Assembly: GCA_040755215.1 (NCBI GenBank)
Contig: JBFMBG010000003.1
Coordinates: 1-64,000, forward strand
From: JAIMBK01 sp040755215
Lineage (GTDB): Bacteria; Bacillota; Desulfotomaculia; Desulfotomaculales; Nap2-2B
Direction: 5' to 3'
DNA length: 64,000 nt
A model generated the notes under the pieces. The model worked only from the letters and a program-made list of their open reading frames with translations, was not told the DNA's origin and made no database searches. Both the position numbers and the translations under genes were made by a program. The number at the start of each line of letters is the position of its first letter. The stretch's first letter is position 1. Below are positions 48,785 to 58,135 of this stretch, piece by piece.

Positions 48785-51340
48785 TTGTCGGATAAAATTG
48801 AAGTTTATCCCTTCCGGCGACTGAAGAAAGAGACGAAGAAAGAAACGGCTTTCAAGAGGAAAAGGGAAAAGGCGGGAAGCGCGTCCGGAAAACGGGGCAG
48901 AAAGGCGAAAGGAGAGCAAAAAGCAGAAGGATTACCGGTTTTATCAACTGGCTCGCGAAAAAAAGAATTTGAAAATAGGGAAAAGGCGAAATCATTCCGG
49001 CTGTTTTCCGCAATTGGAAAACAACTGTTTTTGTGCGGGGCAGGTTTTTTCCTGGGCAAGGCGGTTTTGCTGGACGAGCTGGCGCCTTTTGCTCCTGCCT
49101 TCACAGCCGCGGCTGCGTGGGTTTTTCCGGCCCAGGCGGTGCCCGCGGCATTGGCGGTTATTGCCGGAATCGTAACGCATGGGAAAAGCGTCCTGATTAA
49201 CACCATCACCGTTCTCTTGGTTTTGCCCCTGCTCCTTGGCTTATCCAAAGATATTAAAAAACCCTGGTTGTTACTCCCTGGTCTTGTGTTTACGGTCACC
49301 CTCGTCACGAAAGCCGGCTTTCTTGCTTTTTCCAGCGCGTTGCCGTACGATTACATCGCTGTTCTCTTTGAGGCGATTTTTGCCGGAACGTGCACGCTGA
49401 TTTTTTCTTATGCCCTCCCCTCGTTACGGAAATTCGATGGCGTTCAAAATTTAAATGCCGAAGAACTTTTTTGTGTGTTTATTCTTTGCACTGCCGTTGT
49501 GGCCGGCACCGGTAGTTTAAGTGTCTGGGAGATTACTCTCCAGGGTTTTTTATCCCGTTTGATTATTCTCACCGCCGCTTTAATCGGCGGAATGGGTCAG
49601 GGGGCTGCCGCCGGTGCGCTCCTGGGAATCATTCCTGGTCTGGCTTACACGGGCGTGCCCGTGATGATGGGAGCCTATTCTTTTGCCGGCCTGCTGGCAG
49701 GAGCCGGCCGGGCTTTGGGAAAAGCGGGGGTGGCCATGGGCTTTTTACTGGGCAATATTATCCTTTCTATTTACCTCCAAAATTTTGGGCATTTAGTTGC
49801 CGTATTGTCCGAAACGGGCCTGGCTATGCTGTTCTTTTTTGCTATCCCGGCAGCGTATACGGAAAAGATCAGCGCTTCGCTAGCGGTCTTGAGCGTTATG
49901 CCTGGGGACAACAAGAAAATTCAAGCGGCCGTAACGGGGCGGATGCGGAAATGGTCGCATATTTTTAGAGAATTAGCGCATAGCTATGCGGCAGCTGCCT
50001 CTCCATCCCCGAATTATCGGGAAGAACCGGCACTGCAGAGCTTATTTAACGAAATTAGCAATAAAGTGTGCAGCGGCTGCGGTCTTTTCCGGACCTGCTG
50101 GGAGCGGGAGTTTTACCGCACCTACCAGAGTTTTTTGGGCATGTTCACGTATGTGGAGATTTACGGCCAGGTTACCGCTGAAGATTTGCCGGAAGTTTTA
50201 AAGCGGCGGTGCACCAGGGGAAAAGAGCTCGCCATCACCATTACCTGTTTATACGATACCTACAAGTTAAACCGTTACTGGGCGAGAAGGTTTCTGGAAA
50301 GCAAAGAAATCCTTTCCGAGCAGTTAAAAAGCGTCTCGGAAGTTATTGAAGACTTAAGCCAACAGTTGCCGCTCGAGTTGGAAGCCTCTGCCCAGAAAGA
50401 AATTTTTCTTAAAGAAAAGTTGAAGCAAGCCGGCGTGCCGGCCGTAGAGGTGAAAATTTATCCCCAGGAAAACGGCAAAAAAGAAATTTTTTTAAAGAGG
50501 CAGCCTTGCGCCGACCAGCGGGACTGTTATGCATCCCTGGTTCCGGTAATCTCCCAGCTGATGGAAGAACCGCTGGCGTTGCCGAATCAAAATTGTACCG
50601 GTGTTAAAGAGGGGCTGTGTCACCTTCGCCTTTACCCGGAGCTCAAATACCAGGTAAAAATTGGGGTGGCTAAAATTGGCAAGGGTGGAAGCTCCGTTTC
50701 CGGGGACAGCCACACTTTTGTCTCTTTAAGGGGAGGCAAATTTGCTTTTATCCTTAGCGATGGCATGGGGACGGGCCCGCCGGCGGCACTGCAAAGCGGT
50801 ACCACTGTTTCGCTTTTGGAGCATCTTTTGGAGTCGGGCTTAAACACAGGACTGGCGATTAAAACTGTCAATTCCCTGATGATGTCGCGCTCCGGGGGGG
50901 ACAACTTTGCCACGATAGATATGGTCATGCTGGACTTGTATAGTGGACAAGCCGAATTTATCAAGATTGGCGCCCCTCCCGGTCTGATCGCCCGCGGCCG
51001 GCGGGTCAGCCAGGTCAAAGCGGCCTCCTTGCCGGCAGGCATCATAAAAGATATAGACGTTACCAGTGTGGCCAAAAGTTTAGCGAAAGGGGATTTGCTG
51101 GTCATCTTTAGCGACGGTTTATTGGATACTTATAAAGGCCCCAGGGAAAAAGAAGAATGGGCGAAAGAAGTTCTCCAGGATGCTTCCGGACTGGATCCCC
51201 AGGAAATCGCCGACTTGTTTTTAAAGCTGGCCCAGGCGAACGCCGGCGGGGAGGCGCACATTGCCGACGATATCACCATAATCGTAGCGAGAATTCAAGA
51301 AAGAAGAAACTGGGAACATAGGAAAGAACTGTCGGGCTGA
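48785..51340 (+). CDS. spoIIE: Stage II sporulation protein E (SpoIIE phosphatase)
   Basis: Membrane PP2C phosphatase that dephosphorylates SpoIIAA to activate sigma-F in the forespore, and helps asymmetric division. 851 residues from TTG 48785 (GAGGGGTGGG upstream; GTG 48773 is an alternative). A basic Lys-rich cytoplasmic N-terminus is followed by about ten membrane helices (about 75-370), a central region, and a C-terminal PP2C domain (about 620-830) with FAFILSDGMGTGPPAALQS and LVIFSDGLLDTY and IADDITIIVARI metal ligands. It is bracketed by two direct repeat copies. Confidence 0.95.
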   Translation: MSDKIEVYPFRRLKKETKKETAFKRKREKAGSASGKRGRKAKGEQKAEGLPVLSTGSRKKEFENREKAKSFRLFSAIGKQLFLCGAGFFLGKAVLLDELAPFAPAFTAAAAWVFPAQAVPAALAVIAGIVTHGKSVLINTITVLLVLPLLLGLSKDIKKPWLLLPGLVFTVTLVTKAGFLAFSSALPYDYIAVLFEAIFAGTCTLIFSYALPSLRKFDGVQNLNAEELFCVFILCTAVVAGTGSLSVWEITLQGFLSRLIILTAALIGGMGQGAAAGALLGIIPGLAYTGVPVMMGAYSFAGLLAGAGRALGKAGVAMGFLLGNIILSIYLQNFGHLVAVLSETGLAMLFFFAIPAAYTEKISASLAVLSVMPGDNKKIQAAVTGRMRKWSHIFRELAHSYAAAASPSPNYREEPALQSLFNEISNKVCSGCGLFRTCWEREFYRTYQSFLGMFTYVEIYGQVTAEDLPEVLKRRCTRGKELAITITCLYDTYKLNRYWARRFLESKEILSEQLKSVSEVIEDLSQQLPLELEASAQKEIFLKEKLKQAGVPAVEVKIYPQENGKKEIFLKRQPCADQRDCYASLVPVISQLMEEPLALPNQNCTGVKEGLCHLRLYPELKYQVKIGVAKIGKGGSSVSGDSHTFVSLRGGKFAFILSDGMGTGPPAALQSGTTVSLLEHLLESGLNTGLAIKTVNSLMMSRSGGDNFATIDMVMLDLYSGQAEFIKIGAPPGLIARGRRVSQVKAASLPAGIIKDIDVTSVAKSLAKGDLLVIFSDGLLDTYKGPREKEEWAKEVLQDASGLDPQEIADLFLKLAQANAGGEAHIADDITIIVARIQERRNWEHRKELSG

Positions 51341-51392
51341 AAGGGATTGGGGGGATAACCCACCTTTGTTCTTAAAAGCAGGGGATGTTTTT

Positions 51393-51420
51393 ACCTCCGG
51401 TTTAATTCCGGAGGTTTTTA
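51393..51420 (+). terminator. Terminator after spoIIE
   Basis: ACCTCCGG (51393-51400) and CCGGAGGT (51408-51415) form an eight-pair stem followed by TTTTTA. It abuts repeat copy C. Confidence 0.85.
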
Positions 51421-51421
51421 A

Positions 51422-51587
51422 ATTAAAGATCAGGCACAAAGTTTCCCAGGCACTAAGGCACAAAGTTAATATTCCCGGGGCATTTCTCTTTGTGCCTTAG
51501 TGCCTTTATTTACTCCGCTCCGTGGAGAAGTAGCTCTGTTTATTCCATATCTGGAAGGTAGAAAAAAAGAAAATTCGTATGGAATTA
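51422..51587 (+). repeat. Family 1 palindromic repeat, copy C
   Basis: About 165 bp. AGGCACTAAGGCACAAAG (51449-51466) and CTTTGTGCCTTAGTGCCT (51488-51505) are an exact 18-bp inverted repeat around a 21-base loop. Then come CCGCTCCGTGGAG, TTCCATATCTGGAA and AAATTCGTATGGAATTA, the same order as copy B. It begins right after the spoIIE terminator and ends about 97 bases before the tilS start. No ORF lies inside. Confidence 0.92.
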
Positions 51588-51683
51588 GATTGAGATGTTT
51601 TAAGAAGTTTTAATGATGAAGGAAAATTATTGCCAGCATGGAAATATAAATATCGGGAGTTTGCAAGTGCAGGTGTTTGTCTG

Positions 51684-53090
51684 GTGAATTTACTTGAACA
51701 GGTTTTTTTCCTGATCAGAAAGCACTGCCTGATCGCGGAAGAAGAAAAGATTTTGGTCGGCGTTTCCGGGGGCCCCGATTCCATCGCTCTTTTGCATATC
51801 TTATGGATGTTGCGGGACGAGTTAAAAATTTTTTTGCACGTGGCCCACTTGAATCACCAGTTAAGGGGGGAGGAGGCGCGGGCGGACGCGCTGTTTGTCC
51901 AGGATTTTGCCGAAAAACTAAACCTGCCGTATACTATTGAAAGTTTTGATGTCCGGACTCTGCAAAAGGAAACCGGCCTTTCTCTTCAGGAGGCGGCGCG
52001 GGAAGCGCGCTTTGCTTTTTTTGAGCGGGAAGTCCGGCGCCTGAAGGCCGATAAAGTGGCCCTGGGGCACCACGCGGACGATCAGGCGGAGACAATTTTG
52101 TTCAATTTGCTCCGGGGTACCGGGGTGAAGGGATTGGGGGGCATCCCCCCTTTACGCGGCATTTATATCCGCCCTCTTTTAGAGGTACGCCGCCAGGAAA
52201 TCGAGGCGTACTGCCGGGTTCACGCGCTGCCTTTCCGCCTGGATCCTTCCAATTTAAAGCCGGTTTATACCCGCAACCGGATCAGACTGCAATTACTGCC
52301 CTTGCTGGAACATGAATATAACCCGCAGTTGGCCAGGGTGCTGGTTCGTCTGGGGAATATTTGCCGGGAAGAGAACGCCTACCTGGAACTGCTGGCGCGA
52401 GAAGCTTACCAGAGAGTAGTGGAAAAAGAAAAAGAAGGCGAACTGGTTTTGAACCGGGCCTCTCTGGTCGCGCAACCACTTCCTTTAAGGCGGCGGATTT
52501 TCCGGCTGGCCTGGCAACGGGTCAGCGGGGAAACGAAAGAGCTTGCCTACGAGCACGTGGAGCGCTTACTGGAAATGTTGGCAAATGGCGCGCGGGCCCT
52601 GGCTCTTCCGGGCGGCGTCAGGGCGGTGAAGACGAAAAATACTTTTCGGTTGTTCAGGAACGATCAGCTCCAAAGGATCCCCCCCTATCAATATCCCCTG
52701 GTAATTCCGGGAATAACTTTTATTCCCGAGCTCGATCTGGAAATTCAGGCGGAAATTTTGCCGGTTGAAAAGGCCCCCCCCTGGAAAGATCTGACCCTCC
52801 GGGAAGCTATCCTGGATTACGGTTTGGTTAAGGAACCTTTGCGGGTGCGCCGGCGAAAGGAGGGGGATGTTTTTGCTCCGCTGGGCCTGGGCGGAACGGT
52901 TAAGCTAAAAAAGTTTCTGATTGACCAGAAAATCCCCAGGTCCGAACGCGATCGCCTCCCGCTGGTGGTCAGCGGGGAGGAAATCATGTGGGTGGGCGGT
53001 TTAAGAATGGCGGAACACTGGAAAGTAACCGAAAAAACGAAGGTGTGTTTATTTTTACAGATAAAGGAACATAATTCTAATTCTTATTAA
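51684..53090 (+). CDS. tilS: tRNA(Ile)-lysidine synthetase TilS
   Basis: Modifies the CAU anticodon of tRNA-Ile with lysidine so that it reads AUA. 468 residues. N-type ATP-pyrophosphatase: PP-loop ILVGVSGGPDSIALLH (about 24-39), HVAHLNHQLRGEEA, ALGHHADDQAETILFNLLRG, and the C-terminal TilS domain GDVFAPLGLGGTVKLKKFLID. GTG 51684 starts at the usual N-terminus; TTG 51630 is also open. The gene hpt, which in many Firmicutes lies between tilS and ftsH, is absent. Confidence 0.94.
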   Translation: MNLLEQVFFLIRKHCLIAEEEKILVGVSGGPDSIALLHILWMLRDELKIFLHVAHLNHQLRGEEARADALFVQDFAEKLNLPYTIESFDVRTLQKETGLSLQEAAREARFAFFEREVRRLKADKVALGHHADDQAETILFNLLRGTGVKGLGGIPPLRGIYIRPLLEVRRQEIEAYCRVHALPFRLDPSNLKPVYTRNRIRLQLLPLLEHEYNPQLARVLVRLGNICREENAYLELLAREAYQRVVEKEKEGELVLNRASLVAQPLPLRRRIFRLAWQRVSGETKELAYEHVERLLEMLANGARALALPGGVRAVKTKNTFRLFRNDQLQRIPPYQYPLVIPGITFIPELDLEIQAEILPVEKAPPWKDLTLREAILDYGLVKEPLRVRRRKEGDVFAPLGLGGTVKLKKFLIDQKIPRSERDRLPLVVSGEEIMWVGGLRMAEHWKVTEKTKVCLFLQIKEHNSNSY

Positions 53091-53104
53091 TTTATCAGGT
53101 ATAA

Positions 53105-53133
53105 TTGAAACAAGTACGTAATTATGCTACAAT
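53105..53133 (+). promoter_or_regulatory. Sigma-A-type promoter for ftsH
   Basis: TTGAAA (53105-53110) and TACAAT (53128-53133) with a 17-base spacer, 57 bases before the ftsH start. Confidence 0.7.
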
Positions 53134-53189
53134 TTTATTGGCACCCCAGTTTTCTTTGAAAACCGGCAAAGTCGAGAGGAGTGGCTTTT

Positions 53190-55013
53190 TTGAACAGGGT
53201 TCTCAAGAACCTGAGTATTTACCTGCTGATCGTTTTGGTCATTATTGCTTTATTAAAATACATGCAACCGCAGAATAATAACGTGGAGCGCTGGCGTTAC
53301 GATCAGTTTGTTAGCGCCGTCCAGCAGGGACAGGTTCAGCAGGTGACCATCCAGGCTAAAGAAACAACTAATTTAATTACTGGTACAAAAAAGGACGGCA
53401 CAAAGTTCCAGGTAACCGGGCTGAAGAATGATGCCGAACTGGTCAATTTGCTCCTGGGAAAAGGGGTACAGATTAATCCCGAAGCGCCTCCGACGCCCGG
53501 AGTTTGGACAAATATATTAACCAGTCTGGTGCCTGTTTTAATTTTTGTTTTGCTTTTTTTCTTTATGATGCAACAAACCCAGGGGGGCGGCAACCGGGTG
53601 ATGTCCTTCGGGAAGAGCCGCGCCCGGCTGCATACGGACGATAAGCGAAAGGTAACCTTCGCTGATGTAGCCGGCGCCGACGAGGCTAAAGAGGAACTGG
53701 TGGAAATAGTGGAATTCTTGAAAAACCCGAAGAAATTTGCGGAACTCGGCGCACGCATCCCGAAAGGAGTGCTGCTCTTTGGACCGCCCGGCACGGGGAA
53801 AACCCTGCTGGCCAGGGCGGTGGCCGGGGAGGCCGGCGTGCCCTTTTTCAGCATCAGCGGCTCGGACTTTGTGGAAATGTTCGTCGGCGTAGGGGCTTCC
53901 CGCGTACGCGATTTATTTGACCAGGCGAAAAAAAATGCCCCCTGTATAGTTTTCGTGGACGAGATTGACGCCGTGGGCCGCCAGCGGGGCGCCGGACTGG
54001 GCGGCGGCCACGACGAGCGGGAGCAGACGCTTAACCAGCTGCTGGTGGAAATGGATGGATTCAGCCCCAACGAGGGCATTATCATCATTGCCGCCACCAA
54101 CCGGCCCGACATCCTGGACCCCGCTCTCTTGCGCCCGGGCCGTTTCGACCGGGAAGTGGTGGTGGACATTCCGGATATTAACGGGCGCAAGGAAATTTTA
54201 AAGGTGCATATGAAAGGCAAGCCGCTGGCCAGTGACGTGGATCTGGATGTACTGGCCCGCCGGACCCCGGGCTTTACCGGCGCCGATCTGGCCAACCTGG
54301 TCAATGAGGCGGCCCTGCTGGCAGCCCGTTACAATAAAAAGGAAATCGGTATGCGGGAACTGGAAGATTCCATAGAACGCGTGATTGCCGGACCGGAGAA
54401 AAAGTCCAAGGTAATCAGCGAAAAAGAAAAGAAGCTGGTTTCTTACCACGAAGCCGGACACGCCGTGGTGGGCTACCTCTTGCCCAATACTGATCCGGTG
54501 CACAAAGTTTCCATTATCCCCCGCGGGCGCGCCGGGGGTTATACACTTCTTTTGCCGAAGGAAGACCGTTACTACATGACTAAATCCATGCTGCTGGACC
54601 AGGTGACCATGCTTTTAGCCGGGCGGGTGGCCGAGGAACTGGTTTTAAAGGAAATCAGCACGGGTGCCCAGAATGACCTGGAACGTTCGACAGAAATCGT
54701 GCGCCGGATGATCATGGAATACGGCATGAGCGAGGAGCTGGGTCCCATGACCCTGGGCCGCAAACACGAAACGCCTTTTCTGGGGCGCGACCTGGCGCGC
54801 GACCGCAACTACGGCGAAGAGGTGGCGGCGGCCATCGATAAAGAGGTGCGCCGGATGGTCGACGTGAATTATAATCGGGCAAGGGAAATACTAGAAAAGC
54901 ACATCAACACCCTGCATTTAATTGCCGGTGCTTTAATGGAGAAAGAAACTCTGGAAGCCGAGGAGTTCGCCGCCTTAATGAAACAGGCCGGGGAAAAGGA
55001 GCACCAGGCGTAA
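53190..55013 (+). CDS. ftsH: ATP-dependent zinc metalloprotease FtsH
   Basis: Membrane-anchored AAA+ protease for quality control; in Bacillus it also affects sporulation through Spo0E. 607 residues from TTG 53190 (GAGGAG eight bases upstream; GTG 53181 sits on the ribosome site). Two N-terminal helices (about 7-24, about 110-130), AAA module with GPPGTGKTLLARAVAGE, FVDEIDAVGRQR and SRH GRFDRE, then HEAGH zinc site (SYHEAGHAVVGYLL). C-terminus rich in Glu/Lys. Confidence 0.97.
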   Translation: MNRVLKNLSIYLLIVLVIIALLKYMQPQNNNVERWRYDQFVSAVQQGQVQQVTIQAKETTNLITGTKKDGTKFQVTGLKNDAELVNLLLGKGVQINPEAPPTPGVWTNILTSLVPVLIFVLLFFFMMQQTQGGGNRVMSFGKSRARLHTDDKRKVTFADVAGADEAKEELVEIVEFLKNPKKFAELGARIPKGVLLFGPPGTGKTLLARAVAGEAGVPFFSISGSDFVEMFVGVGASRVRDLFDQAKKNAPCIVFVDEIDAVGRQRGAGLGGGHDEREQTLNQLLVEMDGFSPNEGIIIIAATNRPDILDPALLRPGRFDREVVVDIPDINGRKEILKVHMKGKPLASDVDLDVLARRTPGFTGADLANLVNEAALLAARYNKKEIGMRELEDSIERVIAGPEKKSKVISEKEKKLVSYHEAGHAVVGYLLPNTDPVHKVSIIPRGRAGGYTLLLPKEDRYYMTKSMLLDQVTMLLAGRVAEELVLKEISTGAQNDLERSTEIVRRMIMEYGMSEELGPMTLGRKHETPFLGRDLARDRNYGEEVAAAIDKEVRRMVDVNYNRAREILEKHINTLHLIAGALMEKETLEAEEFAALMKQAGEKEHQA

Positions 55014-55094
55014 ATCGGTCGTCGGTCGTCGGAAGTCAGACGTCGGAGATGAAAACTTGAGAGGAGTGATTGGCCGGAGGGTTCCGGCAAAGCA

Positions 55095-55544
55095 ATGGAA
55101 AGAACTTTTGTCATGATCAAGCCCGATGGAGTCCAGAGAAACCTGGTGGGTGAAATCATCGCCCGGTTTGAGGCCCGGGGGCTGAAAATTGCCGCACTGA
55201 AAATGCTGCAGATTTCCCGGGAACTGGCGGAAAAACACTACGGTGAGCACAAGGGAAAGCCTTTTTTTAACCCGCTGGTGAATTATATCACTTCCAGTCC
55301 GGTGGTGGCCATGGTTTTGGAAGGGAAAGAAGCCGTGCAAACCGTCCGGAACATGATGGGCGCCACCAACCCGCTGGCGGCCGCGCCGGGCACCATCAGG
55401 GCGGCCTACGGCCTGGACATCGGGCGCAACGTGGTGCACGGCTCCGATTCCCCGGCCAGTGCCCAAAGGGAAATCGACCTTTTCTTTAAACCGGAAGAAA
55501 TTTGCGTTTACGTCAAAGATACCGAACGGTGGCTTTACGAATAA
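55095..55544 (+). CDS. ndk: Nucleoside diphosphate kinase
   Basis: 149 residues. Transfers a phosphate from NTPs to NDPs through phospho-His. N-terminus TFVMIKPDGVQRNLVGEI, and the active-site His in NVVHGSDSPASAQREIDLFF. Standard length. A short GTCGGTCGTCGG-type repeated stretch lies in the 81-base gap after ftsH, and a hairpin overlaps the stop codon. Confidence 0.96.
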   Translation: MERTFVMIKPDGVQRNLVGEIIARFEARGLKIAALKMLQISRELAEKHYGEHKGKPFFNPLVNYITSSPVVAMVLEGKEAVQTVRNMMGATNPLAAAPGTIRAAYGLDIGRNVVHGSDSPASAQREIDLFFKPEEICVYVKDTERWLYE

Positions 55545-55569
55545 AGGGCGTTGCCAAAACGCCCTTTAT
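55541..55569 (+). terminator. Hairpin overlapping the ndk stop
   Basis: ATAAAGGGCGTT (55541-55552) pairs with AACGCCCTTTAT (55558-55569). The stem covers the TAA stop and has few T residues after it, so it may act as a bidirectional terminator or a stabilising hairpin. Confidence 0.6.
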
Positions 55570-55717
55570 TAGATCCGATCTTCCTGGAAAATATCAGGCC
55601 AAGGTTTTCCAGGCACAAAAGCGCAAACCCTCGTTTTTCTATTTCCTTCAGCAGGAATTTACCCAACAAAGAAAGAAGATAATAAAAAGATATACCTTTC
55701 GAGTGAGGGGTATTTTT

Positions 55718-56107
55718 ATGGATCAACCGGTTGCGCCCGGCCTTACCGGAAGGGCCGAAATGGTGGTCGGCAAGCAGGACACGGCCATCGCCCACGGCAG
55801 CGGCAATGTGGAAGTGCTGGCCACACCGGCCATGGTGGCCCTGATGGAAAAGGCGGCGCTGGCTTCCGTAGAGCCCTTTTTGGGCAGCGGTCAGACAACT
55901 GTCGGCACCGGCGTCAATGTCCGGCACCTTTCGGCCACACCGGTGGGGATGAGGGTTCGGGCCGAAGCTGAACTGGCCGCCGTCGAGGGAAAGCGCCTTG
56001 TCTTTAAGGTGGCCGCTTACGATGAACGGGAGATGATCGGCACCGGCACCCACGAACGTTACATTGTCGAGAAAGGCCGTTTTTTAGCCCGGGTTGCCGG
56101 TAAATGA
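55718..56107 (+). CDS. Hot-dog fold thioesterase (fluoroacetyl-CoA thioesterase-like)
   Basis: 129 residues. LTGRAEMVVGKQDTAIAHGS, GNVEVLATPAMVALMEKAAL, VGTGVNVRHLSATPVGM and GTGTHERYIVEKGRF match the FlK-like hot-dog family; the TPAMVALMEKAA block holds a Glu, and H and T residues typical of FlK-type catalysis are in place. The frame extends upstream to 55502 through the ndk hairpin, but ATG 55718 (GTGAGGGG) is the likely start. Physiological acyl-CoA substrate unknown; no fluorinated-compound context. Confidence 0.85.
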   Translation: MDQPVAPGLTGRAEMVVGKQDTAIAHGSGNVEVLATPAMVALMEKAALASVEPFLGSGQTTVGTGVNVRHLSATPVGMRVRAEAELAAVEGKRLVFKVAAYDEREMIGTGTHERYIVEKGRFLARVAGK

Positions 56108-56300
56108 AAAGACGTAAAATTTTCTAATCACCCGGAAGGGAATGATCCGGGAGGAGAAGAATATAAAAACTTAATTTTTTATTTTTAGGCATAAATAATT
56201 AACAACTGGAAAGGGGAGAGCGAACAGACAAGAAAGTAAAGGGAAAAGGTTTTGAAACGATGATTGAAAACAAGCAAAGAAGGGAGAGGGTAAAGAAAAA

Positions 56301-58061
56301 ATGGCTTACGACGCAACCAAGCTGAAGGATTACGAAATAGCCGAGCTGGCGGAAAAAAATATGCCCACCCCCGCCCAATGGGTGGAAAGACTGGGCCTGG
56401 AAAAGGACGAGGTTATCCCGTACGGCAGAATTTGCAAGCTCGACTTTATGAAGATTATCGAGCGCCTCAAAAACAGGCCGGACGGCAAGTACATCAACGT
56501 TACGGCCATCACCCCCACCCCGCTGGGCGAAGGAAAAACCACCACCACCATGGGCCTGGTGGAGGGGCTCGGCAAAAGAGGAATGAATGTGGGCGCGGCC
56601 ATTCGCCAGCCTTCCGGCGGTCCAACCATGAACATTAAAGGTACGGCTGCCGGCGGCGGCAACGCCCTGGCCATTCCCATGACGGAATTTTCCCTGGGGC
56701 TTACCGGGGACATCAACGACATCATGAACGCGCACAACCTGGCTATGGTCGCGTTGACCGCCCGGATGCAGCACGAACGGAACTACGACGACGCTGAACT
56801 GGCCAAGCGGAACCTGCGGCGCCTGGACATCGACCCCACCAACGTGGAAATGGGGTGGATCATCGACTTCTGCGCCCAGGCACTGCGCAACATTATCATC
56901 GGCATCGGCGGCCGGATGGATGGCTACATGATGCAGTCCAAGTTCGGGATCGCGGTCAGCTCCGAGCTCATGGCCATCCTGGCCGTCGCTACGGACTTGA
57001 AAGACCTGCGGGAGCGGCTGGGCAAAATCATCGTCGCCTACGACAAGAAGGGCAAACCGGTGACCACCGCGGACCTGGAAGTGGCCGGGGCCATGTGCGC
57101 CTTCATGCGCAACACCATCAACCCGACCCTGCTCAGCACGGTGGAGTACCAGCCGGTCCTGGTGCACGCCGGTCCCTTCGCCAACATCGCTATCGGCCAG
57201 TCCTCCATCATCGCCGACCGCATCGGCTTAAAGATGTTCGACTACCACGTAACCGAGAGCGGCTTTGCCGCCGACATTGGCTTTGAGAAGTTCTGGAACG
57301 TAAAGTGCCGCTTCAGCGGACTCACGCCCAACGTTTCGGTAATTACCACCACCATCCGGGCTCTGAAGATGCACGGCGGCGGACCCAAGGTGGTTCCCGG
57401 CCGGCCCCTGCCCGACGAGTATACGAAGGAAAACCTGGAACTTCTGGAGAAAGGCATCGCCAACCTGCAGCACCACATCGGCATCGTCCGGAAGGCGGGG
57501 ATCAACCCGGTCGTCTGCATCAACTCCTTCTACACGGACACCAGGGAAGAAATCGCTATGGTCCGCCGCTACGCCGAGCAGGCCGGCGCCCGCTGCGCGC
57601 TGTCCGAGCACTGGCTCAAAGGCGGCGACGGCGCCTTAGAGCTGGCGGATGCAGTCATCGACGCCTGCAACGAAAAGGTCGACTTCAAGTTCCTTTACCC
57701 GCTGGAAATGCCGCTGCGGCAGCGGGTCGAAATAATCGCCAAAGAAGTGTACGGCGCCGACGGCGTTTCCTGGACACCCGAAGCCGAGGCCAAGGCGAAG
57801 CGGTTTGAAAGCGACCCGGCATACGCCGACTTTGCCACCATGATGGTGAAGACCCACCTGAGCCTTTCCCATAACCCCGACTGGAAAGGCGTGCCGAAGG
57901 GCTGGATCCTGCCGGTGCGGGACGTCCTGGTCTTCGCCGGGGCCAAGTTCCTCTGCCCGATGACCGGCACCATCAGCCTCATGCCTGGCACCAGTTCCGA
58001 CCCGGCCTTCCGGAGAATTGACGTGGACGTCAATACCGGCAAGGTGCTGGGACTTTTCTAG
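56301..58061 (+). CDS. fhs: Formate-tetrahydrofolate ligase
   Basis: Forms 10-formyl-THF from formate, the first methyl-branch reaction of the Wood-Ljungdahl pathway after formate, and also used in one-carbon supply. 586 residues, somewhat longer than the 555-560 of many homologues, from a typical N-terminal region. Key segments: ITPTPLGEGKTTTTMGLVEG (P-loop), AAIRQPSGGPTMNIKGTAAGGG, GLTGDINDIMNAHNL and EHWLKGGDGALELADAV. GGGAGAGG site. Other pathway genes are not in the window, so acetogenesis or syntrophic oxidation cannot be decided. Confidence 0.97.
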   Translation: MAYDATKLKDYEIAELAEKNMPTPAQWVERLGLEKDEVIPYGRICKLDFMKIIERLKNRPDGKYINVTAITPTPLGEGKTTTTMGLVEGLGKRGMNVGAAIRQPSGGPTMNIKGTAAGGGNALAIPMTEFSLGLTGDINDIMNAHNLAMVALTARMQHERNYDDAELAKRNLRRLDIDPTNVEMGWIIDFCAQALRNIIIGIGGRMDGYMMQSKFGIAVSSELMAILAVATDLKDLRERLGKIIVAYDKKGKPVTTADLEVAGAMCAFMRNTINPTLLSTVEYQPVLVHAGPFANIAIGQSSIIADRIGLKMFDYHVTESGFAADIGFEKFWNVKCRFSGLTPNVSVITTTIRALKMHGGGPKVVPGRPLPDEYTKENLELLEKGIANLQHHIGIVRKAGINPVVCINSFYTDTREEIAMVRRYAEQAGARCALSEHWLKGGDGALELADAVIDACNEKVDFKFLYPLEMPLRQRVEIIAKEVYGADGVSWTPEAEAKAKRFESDPAYADFATMMVKTHLSLSHNPDWKGVPKGWILPVRDVLVFAGAKFLCPMTGTISLMPGTSSDPAFRRIDVDVNTGKVLGLF

Positions 58062-58080
58062 AACGAGGCATTTAAAAAGG

Positions 58081-58120
58081 AACAAGGGGACTCCGCAAGG
58101 AGTCCCCTTGTTCCTTTTTT
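58081..58120 (+). terminator. Strong terminator after fhs
   Basis: AACAAGGGGACTCC (58081-58094) pairs perfectly with GGAGTCCCCTTGTT (58099-58112) around GCAA, followed by a T run. It also faces the toxin-antitoxin pair on the other strand. Confidence 0.95.
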
Positions 58121-58135
58121 ATCGGCGCGCCTTTT

